Positions 1 through 12,138 of a stretch of DNA of 64,000 bases are shown piece by piece. The position numbers and the translations under genes were made by a program. Numbering within the stretch: position 1 is the stretch's first letter; each line of letters begins with the position of its first letter. The notes below the pieces were generated by a model. That model was not told the DNA's origin. It saw nothing but the letters and a program-made list of their open reading frames with translations, and did not search any database. This stretch comes from Jaltomata sinuosa (taxonomy: Eukaryota > Streptophyta > Magnoliopsida > Solanales > Solanaceae): NCBI GenBank assembly GCA_003996215.1, contig QJPP01001598.1:372001-436000 (forward strand), given 5' to 3'.

Positions 1-318
1 CTAAACATGGCTCACCTATTTGTTATCCGCAATAGGGTAAACCACACCTGCATCCAGCCACTTGATAATCTTCTTTTTGACAACCTCTTGCATAGGTTGA
101 TTTAACCTATGCTGGTGTTCAATACTCTAAATGCAATCTGGGTTTAGCTGAATTTTATGTGTGCAAATTCCAGGTGGAATCCCAGTGATGTCAGCAATGG
201 ACCAACCAATGGCCCTCTTGAACTTTCTCAACACAGAAACCAAAGCTTCAACCTACCCTTCACGTAAGTCTGTAGAAATAATAACTGGCAAGGTGTCATT
301 AGCTCCTAAAAACACATA
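1..318 (-). pseudogene. Start of reverse transcriptase, element A (partial)
   Basis: The minus strand encodes fragments reading GICTHKIQLN and MQEVVKKKIIKWLDAGVVYP. These match the linker and N-terminus of Tat/Athila reverse transcriptase, where the catalytic domain begins shortly after. In-frame stops occur, for example after the ADN residues that follow VVYPI. The catalytic residues lie outside the window. Confidence 0.7.
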
Positions 319-984
319 TCAGATGTGAAAAGGCAGTGCTTTGAGCTCCAAGACTGGAGGCTCCTCAATATATGGTCTAGCAGGTGGTGTCTGTCTATTC
401 TGTAGGTCCAAATCAAGTTTCTTTAGAGCATAAGTATAAGTCCCCATACCTGCAAGTGCTTCTACCATATCATCATACTCCTCAATATCGTCTCCATCAA
501 AATTCATAATAACAGCTGGAAGTGCTTCAACACCAAGTTTCTCTCCAACCGGCACTATTAGTTGATCCTTATCAACCACATCTATAACTAATACTACGCA
601 CATGTTGTCATGATGTTTCATAGACTGGAAGACATTAAACGTTACTACCTCATCATTAAGTCTGAATTTTATCTGACCAGTCTCCAAGTCAAGTAAAGCA
701 CATCTGGTGGAAAGGAATGGGTGTCCCAAGATGATGGGAACTTCAAAGTCAACCTCGCAGTAAAGGATCACGAAGTCTACAGGGAAGATAAAAGTGTCAA
801 CTTTGACAAGTACATCATAGAGAATTCCTACAGGCTTTTTCATCGTGTGATCTGCCATAAGAAGACACATTGTAGTCAGTCTAGAGGCTCTCAAGCCTAA
901 CTGATTGAACACTGCTAGTGGCATCAAATTAATACTAGTACCCAGATCACACAATGCTTTGGCAAAGTAGAAAGCTCCAATCAT
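319..984 (-). pseudogene. Retroviral-type aspartic protease, element A
   Basis: A 221-residue open stretch on the minus strand. It carries the active-site-like motif ALCDLGTSINLMPL near residue 10 and the second conserved motif VPIILGHPFLST near residue 83. This is the pepsin-like fold that cleaves the gag-pol polyprotein in the particle. CDLG instead of the usual DTG or DSG is typical of Tat/Athila elements. The open frame has been separated by stops from gag upstream and from RT downstream, so it is a remnant of a longer polyprotein. Confidence 0.8.
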
Positions 985-3082
985 GCAAAGAATAGTGAAA
1001 GCTCCAGGATCTTTCTTTTTCTACACCAGAGAATGGGATGCTATTGCACTACAATAGTGCAAATTATTAGCTGGCTCAAAACTCACAGTTCTCTTCCTTG
1101 TCACCAGATCTTTCATAAACTTTGCATACCCAGGCATCTGCTCTAATGATTCAACTAAAGGAATATTGATTGAAAGTTGTTTTAGCATGGAGATGAACTT
1201 GTGAAAATTACCTTCTTCAACCTTCTTTTTCAATCTTTGTGGGTAAGGTGGAGGAGGCAATGATATAGGCTTCAAGATTGTGACACCTCCTTGTTATTTT
1301 CTTTGGCCTCTATGGATCTCTTCTTCAGAATCAACCACAATCTTAGCATAGTCTTTTTCAGGATTAGCTGGCTCATCAGAAACTACAGGCATTGGGGGAT
1401 CAACAGTCTGTTTCCTACTTTGGGTAGTCACAACCATGCACTGTCGATCATTTTTTAGATTCTGAATTGTGTCACTTGGGAGAGTACTCTTTTGACGTAG
1501 AATTAGTGTTGTAGACATTTGGTTCATATGTGTCTCAATCTACTTTATGGCAATAGAATGAGCCTCTACCTTTTGACTCATACCTGAAAGGTCAGCGCGC
1601 ATCTCCTTCAAGTTTCCATCTGTGGAATCAACCTTTTGCAATAACTTGTAATCATCTCCCTCATGGATGGTTGTTCATGCCCTGATTCATGATTTCCTAG
1701 AGGGACATACAGACTGCTTCTATTATTCTTGTAGCTATCCTTGTCTCTACCTCTGCTCTTGTCTCTATAGCCAGACCGATTGTAGTTGTCATCTCTATCT
1801 CTGTTCCGACCTTGGTTTCCCTGGCCATTGGCCCAAGAACCCGCCACTTGATCATTCAGATAACTAACTTCTTCATCTAATTCCTGCCCATTTCCTTGTG
1901 AACCGATAACTTTCACCTTTTCTACACCATCATTAAGGATTTTCTTCACAATCAAACCTATGCTTGTCTTTAATTCAGCAACATCATGTCTAATATCCTG
2001 TAAATCTTAATAGTCCATAGATTTCCCAACCGCATAAGTTCCTGCTGGACTCTCAGACTCTCTAGTGTGCTAGGCCCCATTGGTCTTGGTAACACTATCA
2101 AACATCTCACAAGCTTTGGTATAAGTATTCTCCGTGAATGCTCCCTCAGTTAGTGTATCATCTATTGCTTTGGTATTGGCATTTAGTGCTCTGTAGAAGA
2201 TCTCCATCAGATGATCTGAAGGGATTATGTGTTTTGAAACCTATTTTAGCTTCTTATTGAACCTCAGCCATGTTTCATATAGTGCCTCCGTGGGTAGTTG
2301 CTTGAATTTGTAGACCTCCTGCTTTAGCTGCAACATCCTTGATGGAGGAAATAACCTCTCTAGAAACTAAGTTCTCATCTCCAGCCATGTGAATATAGAA
2401 TTATCAGGCAATTCTGTAAGCCACAGAGTTGCCTCTCAAGTCAAAGAGAATGGAAATAGCCTCAGTCTAATAGCATTTTGCCCCACTCCTGGTAGATTAT
2501 AAGTGGTGCAAATTCCCACAAAATTTTTCACATGTAGATTTGCATCCTCAGCAGGCTTTCCAGAAAACTGCACTTTCAGGTTCAAAAATTGGATCATGGT
2601 ACTGGTAATGTCAAACTTTGTACCTTCGGGCAGTGGTGGCAATACTATGGGTCCAGTAGTCCCCATGTCATCAACATCATCTTCATAAAGATTATAACGA
2701 TGGATATGCCTCGGCTGTTGAACGTGTTGGCCTTTATTCCCTCTTGGTGCGACTGGATCACGAGGCATTTATGTCGGACTGCCTTGTCTCCTGCAACTTG
2801 AGCATTTAGTGCGACTTGATGATCAGCTTGTTGTCGTTCTTGCCTTGCTTACTCGGCTGCTGCATTTTGAGTTGCAAGGTCTGCAGCAATTTGAGCATCT
2901 ACAGCAATTTGGGCATCTTCTTCTGCATGTTTATTCTGCTCTTCTTTGGCCAACATCTGAGTTGTGGCTTCTTCTGGTGTCTCATAAACTCCCTCTTTAA
3001 CCATGTTTCTCAGAGTTTGTTGGAGTTCTAGATCGAATGGAATCAGGGGATTGCCTTGACTCCTTGGACTGGGCATGCACAA
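985..3082 (-). pseudogene. gag polyprotein, element A (broken)
   Basis: The presumed start is the Met at 3082 (MCMPSPRSQG). Pieces follow in different frames at 2849-3082, 2436-2768, about 1955-2435, 1608-1955, 1294-1527 and 1021-1275. The central capsid-like part has PPLPEGTKFDITSTMIQFL, FSGKPAEDANLHVKNF and NAIRLRLFPFSL, continuing as a decayed stretch with a YETWLRFNKKLK-like motif. The part near 1700-1860 is Arg/Asp/Asn-rich (GRNRDRDDNYNRSGYRDKS) and may be the nucleic-acid-binding tail; no CCHC zinc knuckle was seen. Frameshifts and stops indicate a pseudogene. Confidence 0.75.
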
Positions 3083-3186
3083 GTGTAAAACCTATGGAAC
3101 AAAATAAAAACAACAAAAAAAGTAAAATCAGAAAATAAGAACTAATAGTGAGATAAACACAATCTCTCTTAATCCTAAATTGTGTT

Positions 3187-3204
3187 CCTATACAATGGCA
3201 CCAA
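3187..3204 (-). other. Primer binding site, element A (decayed)
   Basis: Directly inside the LTR end the minus strand reads TGGTGCCATTGTATAGG. Tat/Athila elements usually carry TGGCGCCGTTGCCGGGG here, complementary to a tRNA-Asp 3' end. Differences are mostly C-to-T or G-to-A at former CpG sites, as expected for decay of methylated DNA. Confidence 0.6.
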
Positions 3205-4131
3205 AATTTGATACTCCAAATTACACCTTCTTATAGAAACATAAAGTAGTCAAAGTTCAAATATAGAACCAAACAAAAGTTAGGGTCGATCTCACAGGGA
3301 ATATGATAGGACTAGGGTAAATTATGCTTACTCGAGGTCTTAGTCATTTATTTCCCTATGGAAGGGGGGTTTATATAACAAGAAGTAATTGTAATTCAAA
3401 TTCAAACAAGTAACAAGTAACAGTTTTAAGAGTTGTAATCAATGATACAAGCGACTAGGGTAGTGTTCCTCATTAGATCATAACTTAGTAAGGCGTTGTA
3501 ATTAGTAAACTAGGTTGGTTCTTAGCATGCAAGATCGGTAAGTTAGGTTCACCTAAATGGTTGGTCCCCTGAATAGATGAATTTCACTATGCGCCTTGGC
3601 CTAGTCGCGGGTGTATGCTTTACTAACCCTTACCCTTGATCCCAGATTAGTTATTCCCTGACAATGTCAAGTTATTAGATGAGGGTTGATAGCCTCAAAT
3701 CTCTATTGTACACAACTCTTTTCCCATTCGTTACCTCCTTGGTCCGGTAAGTAAGAATAAGGCGAATTCTATCTTTTGCAACCATTAAAAAGCAATCAAA
3801 ATGAAGGGAAGAATAATACATACATAAACACTGCCCTAGAATTACCAAGTACTTTGCCTACTTAGTTAATATTTCATGGTTCCCACAACCCTAGTTGTGG
3901 ATTTAGCTACTCATGGTTGTAAGAAGATAATCAGATTTAGATCAAGAGATCATGATTATAACTTACAAGAGCAAGTAAAGAAAATAGGAAATCTTGAATC
4001 CTCAAGAACACTTCAATAAATCAAGAACAATCTATTAATTCTCAAAACTTGTGTTATGATGTCTCACAACGTAAATAATTCATAACAATAGTGAACAATT
4101 CTGTAACAACTGAAATAAAACCTAAGGGAAG

Positions 4132-4140
4132 CTATTTATA
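4132..4140 (-). promoter_or_regulatory. TATA box in element A LTR
   Basis: The minus strand reads CTATAAATAGC here, a canonical plant TATA box. It lies about 40 bp downstream of the GC-rich array, which supports the LTR orientation. Confidence 0.6.
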
Positions 4141-4179
4141 GACAAAAAAGACCAAATCCTAACTAATCTTGGAAAGCTG

Positions 4180-4520
4180 GATGTGGCACTTCCGACGGGC
4201 AACCCCACGGGCCGTCATGGGTGTGACAGGAGTCGTGGGTGCCCATCAAACTTCCTTTAAATTATTTCTCCAGGCTTCTGCCTTGTTTCCATGGGCAAAT
4301 ATGATGGGGCATCATGGTTTCCACGTCCATCATGACCAGCTCATCGAGTCTCAGCTTGCTTCTTCAATTGTCTCTGGCTCATTCTCACGGGATCTGCGAC
4401 ACACCATCGTTTCTCTAACGGGCATCGTGGCAGAGCATAGGAGAGGGTTTGGCCTTTAAGTTCCTCTGTTCTATTCCAATGACTTCTCCCACGGGCTGTT
4501 GTGGATCCCAAGCCCATGGG
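4180..4520. repeat. GC-rich self-complementary word array in the U3 of element A LTR
   Basis: Repeated short words such as GACGGGC, CACGGGCCGTCATGG, ATCATGG, ACGGGCATCGTGG and CCACGGGC occur irregularly in both orientations. The flanking LTR is AT-rich. The array lies just upstream of the TATA box. Compare similar arrays at 36634-36775, 44950-45295, 52205-52640, 54880-55080 and 60280-60445. Confidence 0.55.
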
Positions 4521-4686
4521 ACATGTCTTTTCACTCAGAAATCTATAATTTTTTGATTTTTTTATCTTTTCAACACATTTCCCTGTACATGTAACAAACT
4601 ACATTAAATCCAATAAAAACACACTTAAGAACTCCCAAAATACTTAGTTTTAAGCGTCGAAAGTGCCGTGAAATCCCGACATATCA

Positions 4687-6324
4687 ACCTTGAGCAAAAC
4701 TTGCTCTCCTACCATGAATTCAATGTCCCGAACCTTTCAATTCCAATACTCTTTCTGCCTACTCTAGGCTGCGAAGAGCCTATTTGAAATCACCTTGACC
4801 TTTTCTAGTGACTCCCTCAAAAGATTAGTACCCCATGGTCTCACCTCAAAGGCATCAAACCAATGAATAGGAGATCTACATCACCTCCCATACAAAGCCT
4901 CAAATAGAGCTATATCAATGCTTTAATGATGACTCATATTATAAGCAAACTCTGCCAATGGCAAAACCGGTCCCAGTGACCATTTAAATCTATCACACAA
5001 GCTCGAAACATATCCTGTAGAACCTGAATAATCTACTCAGACTGCCTACCAGTCTACGAGTGAAACATTGTACGAAGATCCATCCTAGTACCTAACTCAA
5101 CCTGCAAAGTCCTCAAAAAATTAGATGTAAATTGTGTACCACTATCTGAGATAATAGAAACCAAAACTCCATGCAACTGAACAACCTGCCAGATGTACAA
5201 CTTGGCTAACTTCTCTGTATTATAAGTCACCTGAACTGGTATAAAATTCCAGACTTAGTCAACATGTCAACAATAACCCATATGGAGTTAAGCTTGCCCA
5301 AGGTCTTTCGAATATCAACCATAAAATCCATCGCTATCCTTTCCCACTTCCATTCAAGAATGGGCATCCTCTGAAGAATTCTCCAGAGTCTCTGATGCTC
5401 ATGCTTTACCTACTAACAATTCAGACATTGAGCAACAAATTCCATAATATCATGCTTCATCCTATCCCATCAATAATGTTGTCTCGGATCACGATACATC
5501 TTGGTGGTGCTAGGATCTATAGAATATCTTAAACCTTAAGCCTCTGACAGGATATTATTAACTAGATCATTAACATAAGGAACACATACATGTATCCTAT
5601 GACAGGATAGTCTTAACTAGATCATCAACTCGGGGAACATATACACACCCCTTGATCCTTAAAATACCCTCTTTATCAATCACGACCTCCTTATCCTCTC
5701 CCTGGAAGACTTTATCATGGATCTTGCTTAACTTCGCATCCTCGAATTGCCTTGCCTTAATATGCTCTAGAAATGATGATCTTACCTCCACCAGATTTGG
5801 ACACATCAAGTCTCATAAAACTGTTAGCCAGAGTTTGAACCTCTTCAGCAAATGGATGCTTCGTAGCCTCCAAATAAGCCAAACTACCTATACCCCCATA
5901 CTTCCTACTCAAAGCATCAGCCACCATATTTGCCTTTCCCAAATGGAATAAAATAGTGACATCATAATCCTTGAGAAGATCTATCCATCTCTGCTACCTC
6001 AAGTTAAGATCCCTCTGATTAAACACATGCTACAAGTTGTAGTGATCAGTAAGTACCTTACAATGGACACCATAGAGATAGTGCCTCCAAATCTTTAGAG
6101 CGAAAACTGCTGCTGCCAACTCCAAGTCATACGTAGGATAGTTCTTTTCATGCACCTTCAGCTATCTAGAAGTATATAAAATGACATTCTTATCTTGCAT
6201 CAGAAAAGTACCCAAACCAAAATGTGAAACATCACAATAAACTAAAAAAATCCTTACCCTTCATAAGCAATGCTAAGGTGGGAGTATTATTCAATAGAGT
6301 CTTGAGATTTTGAAAGCTCTCCTC
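4687..6324 (-). pseudogene. RNase H and integrase of G2 (degenerate)
   Basis: On the minus strand, RNase H remnants (about 6320-5950) lead into KANMVADALSRKYG (about 5935), the conserved RNase H-integrase linker. This is followed by LRIKGCVYVPRVDDL (about 5640) and by a decayed HHCC zinc finger and DDE core. The C-terminal motif IEFMVGEQVLLKV lies at about 4725-4687 and ends exactly where element A begins. Multiple stops break it. Integrase inserts the cDNA copy into the chromosome. Confidence 0.7.
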
Positions 6325-6949
6325 TCACTCATTAGACCATTGAAATGACATATCCTTTTGAGTCAAATGGGTCAACTGAGAAGCAATAGAAGAAAACCCC
6401 ATCACAAACCGACAATAGTAGCTAGCCAGCCCCACCAAACTATGGATCTCTTTCACTGAAGTGGGCCTAGACCAAACTCTTAATTGCCTCCATTTTCTAT
6501 GGATCAATCATAATCCCTTCTTTCAAAACCACATGCCTCAAGAAGGACATAAATGCCAACCAAAACTCACGTTTAGAGAACTTAGCATATAATTGATTTT
6601 CTCTCAATAACCCCAGAACATTTCTCAAATGATTCTCATGCTCCTTCTTACTCCTCGAATACACCATTATATCATCAATAAAAACAATCACAAGAAAATC
6701 TAGATATGGCTTAAATATACCATTCATCAGACTCATGAAAGCAGTCTGAGCATTATAAGCCCAAAAGGCATAACCAAAAATTCATAGTGCCCATACCTAG
6801 TCCAAAAAGTCATCATAGGAATATCCTCAACCCAAAACTTCAGTTGATGATACCCTGACCTCAAGTCAATCTTAGAGAATACTGAAGCACCTTGAAGCTG
6901 ATCAAATAAGTCATTTATATAGGAAAGAGGATGTTTATTCAGGATAGTG
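6325..6949 (-). pseudogene. C-terminal two thirds of G2 reverse transcriptase
   Basis: Minus-strand open stretches at 6497-6736 and 6325-6507 carry VFIDDIMVYSRSKKEH (YxDD-equivalent FIDD box), YAKFSKREFWLA, RPTSVKEIHSLVGLASYY and SFQWSNE. These are the palm, thumb and connection of chromovirus RT. The fragment is cut at 6949 by the LINE and continues at 14154. H-to-R and K-to-R style substitutions and frame breaks show decay. Confidence 0.8.
6934..6949. repeat. LINE target site duplication, left copy
   Basis: TTTATTCAGGATAGTG, identical to 14138-14153 and abutting the poly(A) end of the LINE. The 16-bp length is in the usual range for LINE insertion. Confidence 0.95.
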
Positions 6950-8006
6950 TTTTTTTTTTAAAAAAAGGTGGCCATGGGACTTATATTAATCAAAAGAGTT
7001 GTCCAACAAGATCACACTCCAAACCGGAGCAGGCCTAAAATGAGAGAACAAGAATAGGAAAGTAACAGAAGCAACAAAATCAACTGAAGAAGTGACAGCC
7101 CTATAAATCCACCTCTAATAAAGTACCGGAAGAGACATCAGAGTTACGTTGTTAAGACGCCGACTTAGGTATGTCTTCTTCTTTCCTCATAAGTTATTTA
7201 TAGAAGAAACTTAGAGTCTAAGAATGAAGATGATGGGTAGTGAGAAAAGATACCAAAGATCTATGTTCTACCCGCCATGTCATCGGAGTTCCAACAAGGA
7301 GCTTTGACCGATAAGACAGTAGCATCGATTCTCTGGTTCAAACTGATCTCATTACCTGCTATTTTTAAGCTTCGAGTCTGAATTTCTTACTAGGATTTGA
7401 ATGGAACTTGTGCGTTGAAGGTGTAGAACCTTCACTTAAGCATATTGTTTAGCTAATCTTGCAATTCGCTTAGTCTGAGTGACCCAATCCATGAAACTAG
7501 GTAACTATCTAACCTTGTGATTTATCTAAAATAGCGATGTTGGAAATGTTCGGTCTAACTGTATATCTTCAGTTATTTGAGTTGATTGTGGACCTTGATT
7601 ACTGCGACGTGAACTATCAAGTACAAAAACTTCTTTCCAAGCTGGTAAAATCAATGTGATCCCGAGGTAAGCTCCCTTCTTAGAACTCCAAAAATTCTTG
7701 CCCCTCCACTTTAATGGGTTGAACCTAAATAGATTAATACCACCATCCTAAGTTGAGAGTCATGAATTTTAGGTGTTCTTGGTCAGTGAGCTACTAGTGT
7801 ATGAATACTATGCATCTGTAATAAGAACAAAACTACTAACCCATTGTGAGTCCTGGTTTCATACCATATTCAACACCTCAAGAGCTCTCACCAGGTGCAT
7901 GGTATTGACCAACCAAAAATCATTCAGACATAACAAGTAGTAATATAGGGTGTTCTTATTTAGATACTGTTGTACACATGTGGTGTGTTGAGAGACAAAC
8001 TGTGGG
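6950..8006 (-). other. LINE 3' UTR and poly(A) tail
   Basis: About 1 kb with no coding potential between the RNase H stop and the T run at 6950-6959 (poly(A) on the element strand) that abuts the target duplication. Nothing else was recognised in it. Confidence 0.75.
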
Positions 8007-9060
8007 TTAAGCTATTGATCTTGTATGAGCAGTTTGTCTAATCCTCAAGTTAGGTGTATTGTGGTTGACGAGATTGATTATCCTCTTGCCTTTATTTGGA
8101 ACCTCCTGGAATGTGTTGTATTCATATGTACCTGCAAAATCAAAAACCAGGTTAGCAAAATAGTCAGCAATAGTATTTCCCTCCCTTAAGGAATGTTTTA
8201 CTCTTACTGTTAACAACTCTTTTAGCCTATTAATGGAGTGTATCTCTAAATCCACACTCCAAGGTACTTCTTAGTCACCATTAATGATCTTTACCATAGC
8301 CAATGAATTAGATTCAATAATGATGTTTGGGTAGTTATTTTCCAAACAATATTGTAGGCCCTCTCTTATGGCTCTAGCTTCAGCAATCAGATTAGTACAA
8401 TCAACAATCTTCACCCCTTTAGCACATTAAACCCCCATTGGAATATCTAACACAAAAAGTTGCAGAACTAGGCCCTAGGTTACCTTTAGAGGCTCCATAT
8501 GTATTACATTTCCACCAAACAAGTGGTAGGTGGGACCATGTAACCACTTTAAAGTCAAACCTAGGCCTATAGTCATCAAGAAGTGCTACCATTTGAGGCT
8601 AGGTGTTGGGGATATCAGAGTATTTGAACTTCGGCATGATAAACTTCCTAACAGTGTTGTTTATGTCCCAGAAAACCTTACTTGTTGAAAATGTACCTCC
8701 ATGTAACACAGTGGTCCTTCTCTTCCATAGGGACCACAGAATAATGCTAGGTATGGCTTGAAAGATCACCTTTTGTTTGGGACTTCCTTGTGCATACCAC
8801 CATAATTTCATGGTTTGCCTTATCTGTATCTTAAAATCAATAATACCTGCAGCATGAGTAAAATAATTCCACAGAGTGTTAGCCACTTCACCTTTAAGAA
8901 ACAAGTGTTCTAGTGTCTCTCTATCTGGATTAGAGTAGCAGGAATAAAGTTCAGATATACTAGGATCCCAATTAGCTAGAATGGCAGCAACACGAACTTT
9001 GTTTCTCCATACTCTCCACCCAAAGAAAGATATCTTGAAAGGTAGATCCTGTACCCACAT
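8007..9060 (-). pseudogene. LINE ORF2 C-terminus: zf-RVT region and RNase H (degenerate)
   Basis: At 8599-9060 the minus strand encodes the zf-RVT style segment (LPFKISFFGWRVWRNKV, ETLEHLFLKGEVANTLW, WSLWKRRTTVLHGG). Between about 8540 and 8007 lies an RNase H domain with WKCNTYGASKGNLGPSSA and a final REGNTIADYFAN block. The first RNase H block is normally NTDGA; here the catalytic Asp is replaced by Tyr. Several stops break the middle of the domain. Confidence 0.75.
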
Positions 9061-9415
9061 CTTCTTGAACTATACAGGGGTCTCATTTATCTTTCTCAGT
9101 AACTCCCAGACACTTTTCACAGAGAATTTCCCAGTGCTTGATTTTGTCTACCAAGGAATATCAATCATATGAGTGTGCCTAATATTGTCCATACGTTGTC
9201 TAACATGTTCAACAATATGATCTGGTAACTGATTCTGCATGTTATCATCCCGCCTTATTCATGAACATATCAATATAAATCAATGGATAACAAGCATGCA
9301 GATCCGTATGAAGAGTATGCAAAGGTCCAAGTCTTGTCCAGTTGTCATACCATACTATAGAAGATCCCCCTAGGTTCCCACCATAGATATTGCTCAATGC
9401 AACTCCTATTCTAAA

Positions 9416-10819
9416 TCATGTATTTCCACTGTTGAGATCCCCATCTCCATTGTGCAGGGTTAGAATATGCTTCTTACAGTATTTATTCCACATAAAGTTG
9501 GCCCAAACTGAATTCTGAGTTCTGAATCTCCACCAGAGTTTTTCATGCATTTCTTGTGAAACATCAAACATAGATTTGAAGCACAAGCCTCCTTCCTGCT
9601 TTGGTAGGCATACTTTCTCCCATGCATCCCAATGCTTGCTTCTACCTGTGAGTTTGTTGCTCCAGAAGAATTTTGCAAAAATTCTATGAAGCTCTTTGAT
9701 TACACATTTAGGAGGAACTATGGCTGATAAGACATGTATTGGAACACTCTGTAACACACTAGTAATTAATACCTCCTTACCTCCATATGATAGCATGTTC
9801 CCTTTCCAAGACTGTAGTTTATTCTTGACTCTCTGTATAAGCTCTGTGTAATGTTCCTTCCTCTTCCTTGTGTGTGTAATGGGGAAACCTAGATACTTCA
9901 TAGGGAAGTTACCCCTAGATATACATGTACACTCCTCCACCAAGTGTCTCACGTTAGTAGCTGCATTTTGGTGCAAGAAGAAGGCACTCTTGTCTTTGTT
10001 GATCTTTTGACCTAATTATTTTTCATACTCTTGCAAGATTGACACTATTTTCCTTAGAGAGTAACTATCTGATGAAGCAAAGATAATGGTGTCATCTGCA
10101 TATGCAAGGTGGTTGATATTAACACTCCACTTGGGAAGACAATATCCCATATATTGACCATCCTCAACTAAAAAGTTCAGGGCCCTACTTAAGACTTCTG
10201 CTGATAGGATGAATAATGCAGGGGACAAAGGATCGCCTTTCTTCACACCTCTAGTAGAATGAAAGAAGCCATAGGACTGACCATTAACCAGGATTGAGAA
10301 CCAATTATTTGATAATAATCTCCACACCATGTCAATAAAAACTTCAGAGAAACCCATCTTCCTCAGGACTTTCATTAAGTAGAACCAGGAGACTCTATCA
10401 TAGGCCTTATCCATATCAAGTTTGATGACTACATTAGGTGGTTTACCCCTTTTTCTAATATTTGTAACAATTTCTTGAGTCAACAACACATTCTCAATAA
10501 TGCTTCTTCCTTTAACAAAGCCTGATTGATTATGAGAGATTAATCAGGGTAGAAGAGACTCAATTCTGTCATGAATGATCTTGGAAATTGTCTTGTTCAT
10601 GAAATTACTCAGGCTAATTGGTCTCAAATCAGAAAAGGTATTCAGCAATTCTTTCTTAGGAAAGATAACCAAATTAGTGTGAGTAATGGATTTAGAAAGA
10701 GAATTACCACTGAAGAAATCAAGAACCATTCTGGGAATGTCATGCCCCACAATCTCCCAGCAACTTTGGTAAAATCTTCTTGTGAGACCATTTGGTCCAC
10801 TAGCACTGTCTCTATTCAA
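9416..10819 (-). pseudogene. LINE ORF2 reverse transcriptase (degenerate)
   Basis: Three minus-strand pieces (10544-10819, 10016-10489, 9416-9976) make up the domain. Conserved motifs are FPKKELLNTFSDLRPISL, IKLDMDKAYDRVSW (first catalytic Asp), GVKKGDPLSPALFIL, HLAYADDTIIF (YADD box), FPMKYLGFPI and LSYGGKEVLI. All catalytic aspartates are visible, but the pieces lie in separate frames joined by stops. Motif spacing is that of plant L1-type LINEs. Confidence 0.88.
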
Positions 10820-11299
10820 TAGAAATACAACATTTCTAACCTCTTCTAGATTGGGATATTTGCACAGCTCTGTATTATCTTCCTCAGTAATATCTTCAGG
10901 TATTTGATTGAGTAATGAAAAAGATGTGGCATCTCTTTCCTGACAGAATTGCTTGTCATAAAAACTTACTGCCTCAGCTGTAATTTCTTTCTCATCCTCT
11001 AGCCAATTACCCTAATTATTCTGGATTCTTTGTAACTGAAGCTTCTTCCTTCTACCATTCACAATACTGTGAAAGAATCTTGATTTCTATCCCCATTCTC
11101 AAACCAGTCATATCCTGCCTTTTGCTGCCAGAAGATCTCTTCAAAATGCAAATATCTCTTGTATACAGCTTGAGCTCTATGCAGGACCTCTCTATTTTCA
11201 GCAGTAGGGAATTCTTCAAATAACCACTCCTTGATTTTCACAATGTCCTCTCTTATGATGAGCTATTTAAATATGTCACCATATGTGTCTCTACTCTAA

Positions 11300-12138
11300 G
11301 CTGTCAACGCAGTTTTAACTCTCCTGATATTCTCCTTGAAGTTGATGAAAGGATTCTGCTCTTCATTAGACATCCAGTGCTGACTGACCATATTTTTGAA
11401 AGAGGGGTTCTCAGTCCAGAATTTGAGAAACCTAAAGGGTTTCTTGTGTATGGACACACCTTCTGAACAAGTAAGTAATAAAGGGGCATGAACAGAAGAT
11501 GTTCTACCTCAGCATGATTATACCAACTTTGCATCTCGTGATTTATGAGGACTCTATCTAATCTTTCAAAGATGCAGTCATTTCTAGCCCTACCATTCCA
11601 CCATGTGAATAGACTTCCTTTAAAGGAAATTTCTGTAAGGTCACATGAGGAAATAAAGTTTTCAAACTCTTCATAGTCCCTGGGGTTAACAATAAGCCCC
11701 CCCTATCTTTTCTTCAGCATTCAAAACCACATTGAAATCACCCCCAATGAGCCAAGGGAAACTCATGCTTGCTTCCAACAGATACATCTCATCCTAAAGT
11801 GCCCTTCTTTGTTCTACATTACATTTAGCATATGCCAGTGTAATAAAGAAACTTTGTGTGTGAGTATGTTATTTTAATTGTAAAGTAAGTTGTTGTTTTG
11901 TATCTTGTATCATTGTGCACTCCACATCATGGTTTATAAAACACCATATTTTACCATTACAGTTGGTTATGGTATTTGGCATATTCAGTCTTCTTCTATA
12001 CCTGTTGATGTGCCTAGTTTGTTGAAATGGTTTCATTAGGTCAATAAAAGTAAACTTGTGAGAATTGTGTAGCATTTGAAATATTTGAAAGGCCTTTTGA
12101 GATTTCACAAATCTAATATTCCATATGAGAGCCTTCAT
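11300..12138 (-). pseudogene. LINE ORF2 N-terminus: APE-type endonuclease (degenerate)
   Basis: The start MKALIWNIRFVKSQKAF at 12138 is the usual beginning of plant LINE ORF2; the WNIR motif is the N-terminal strand of the apurinic-endonuclease fold. Further on the minus strand a WLIGGDFNVV-like motif appears (about 11755) and an FERLDRVL-like motif (about 11560), which are the other conserved endonuclease blocks. The domain nicks target DNA to prime reverse transcription. Stops at several points (for example at the open-frame end near 11869) make it non-functional. Confidence 0.8.

Larger units (their letters stand above)
1..4686 (-). mobile_element. Element A: Ty3/gypsy LTR retrotransposon, Tat/Athila-like, 5' part
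   Basis: Reading on the minus strand from right to left, the order is LTR (4686-3209), primer binding site (about 3204-3187), gag (3082 to about 1000), aspartic protease (984-319) and the first residues of reverse transcriptase (318-1). The rest of the element lies beyond the left edge. The gag style (FSGKPAEDANLHVKNF, NAIRLRLFPFSL) and the protease motif CDLGTSINLMPL are typical of the Tat/Athila group. The element interrupts the integrase of a second gypsy element: coding similarity to integrase C-terminus starts directly at 4687. The left-hand LTR and its target duplication are outside the window, so the insertion cannot be fully proved. Several stops and frame changes make it non-functional. 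Confidence 0.85.
3209..4686 (-). repeat. 5' LTR of element A (1478 bp)
   Basis: Boundaries are set by the primer binding site on one side and resumption of a foreign integrase frame on the other. The ends read TGATACTCC and CATATCA on the plus strand, giving a short terminal inverted repeat TGATA/TATCA. It contains a TATA box (4132-4140) and a GC-rich array (about 4180-4520). The target duplication would be ACCTT at 4687-4691, but its partner lies outside the window. Confidence 0.7.

Noticed and set aside
4169..4459. Plus-strand open frame of 96 codons
   Set aside because: Lies entirely in the GC-rich array of the element A LTR; no motif, and GC-rich repeats reduce stop frequency.
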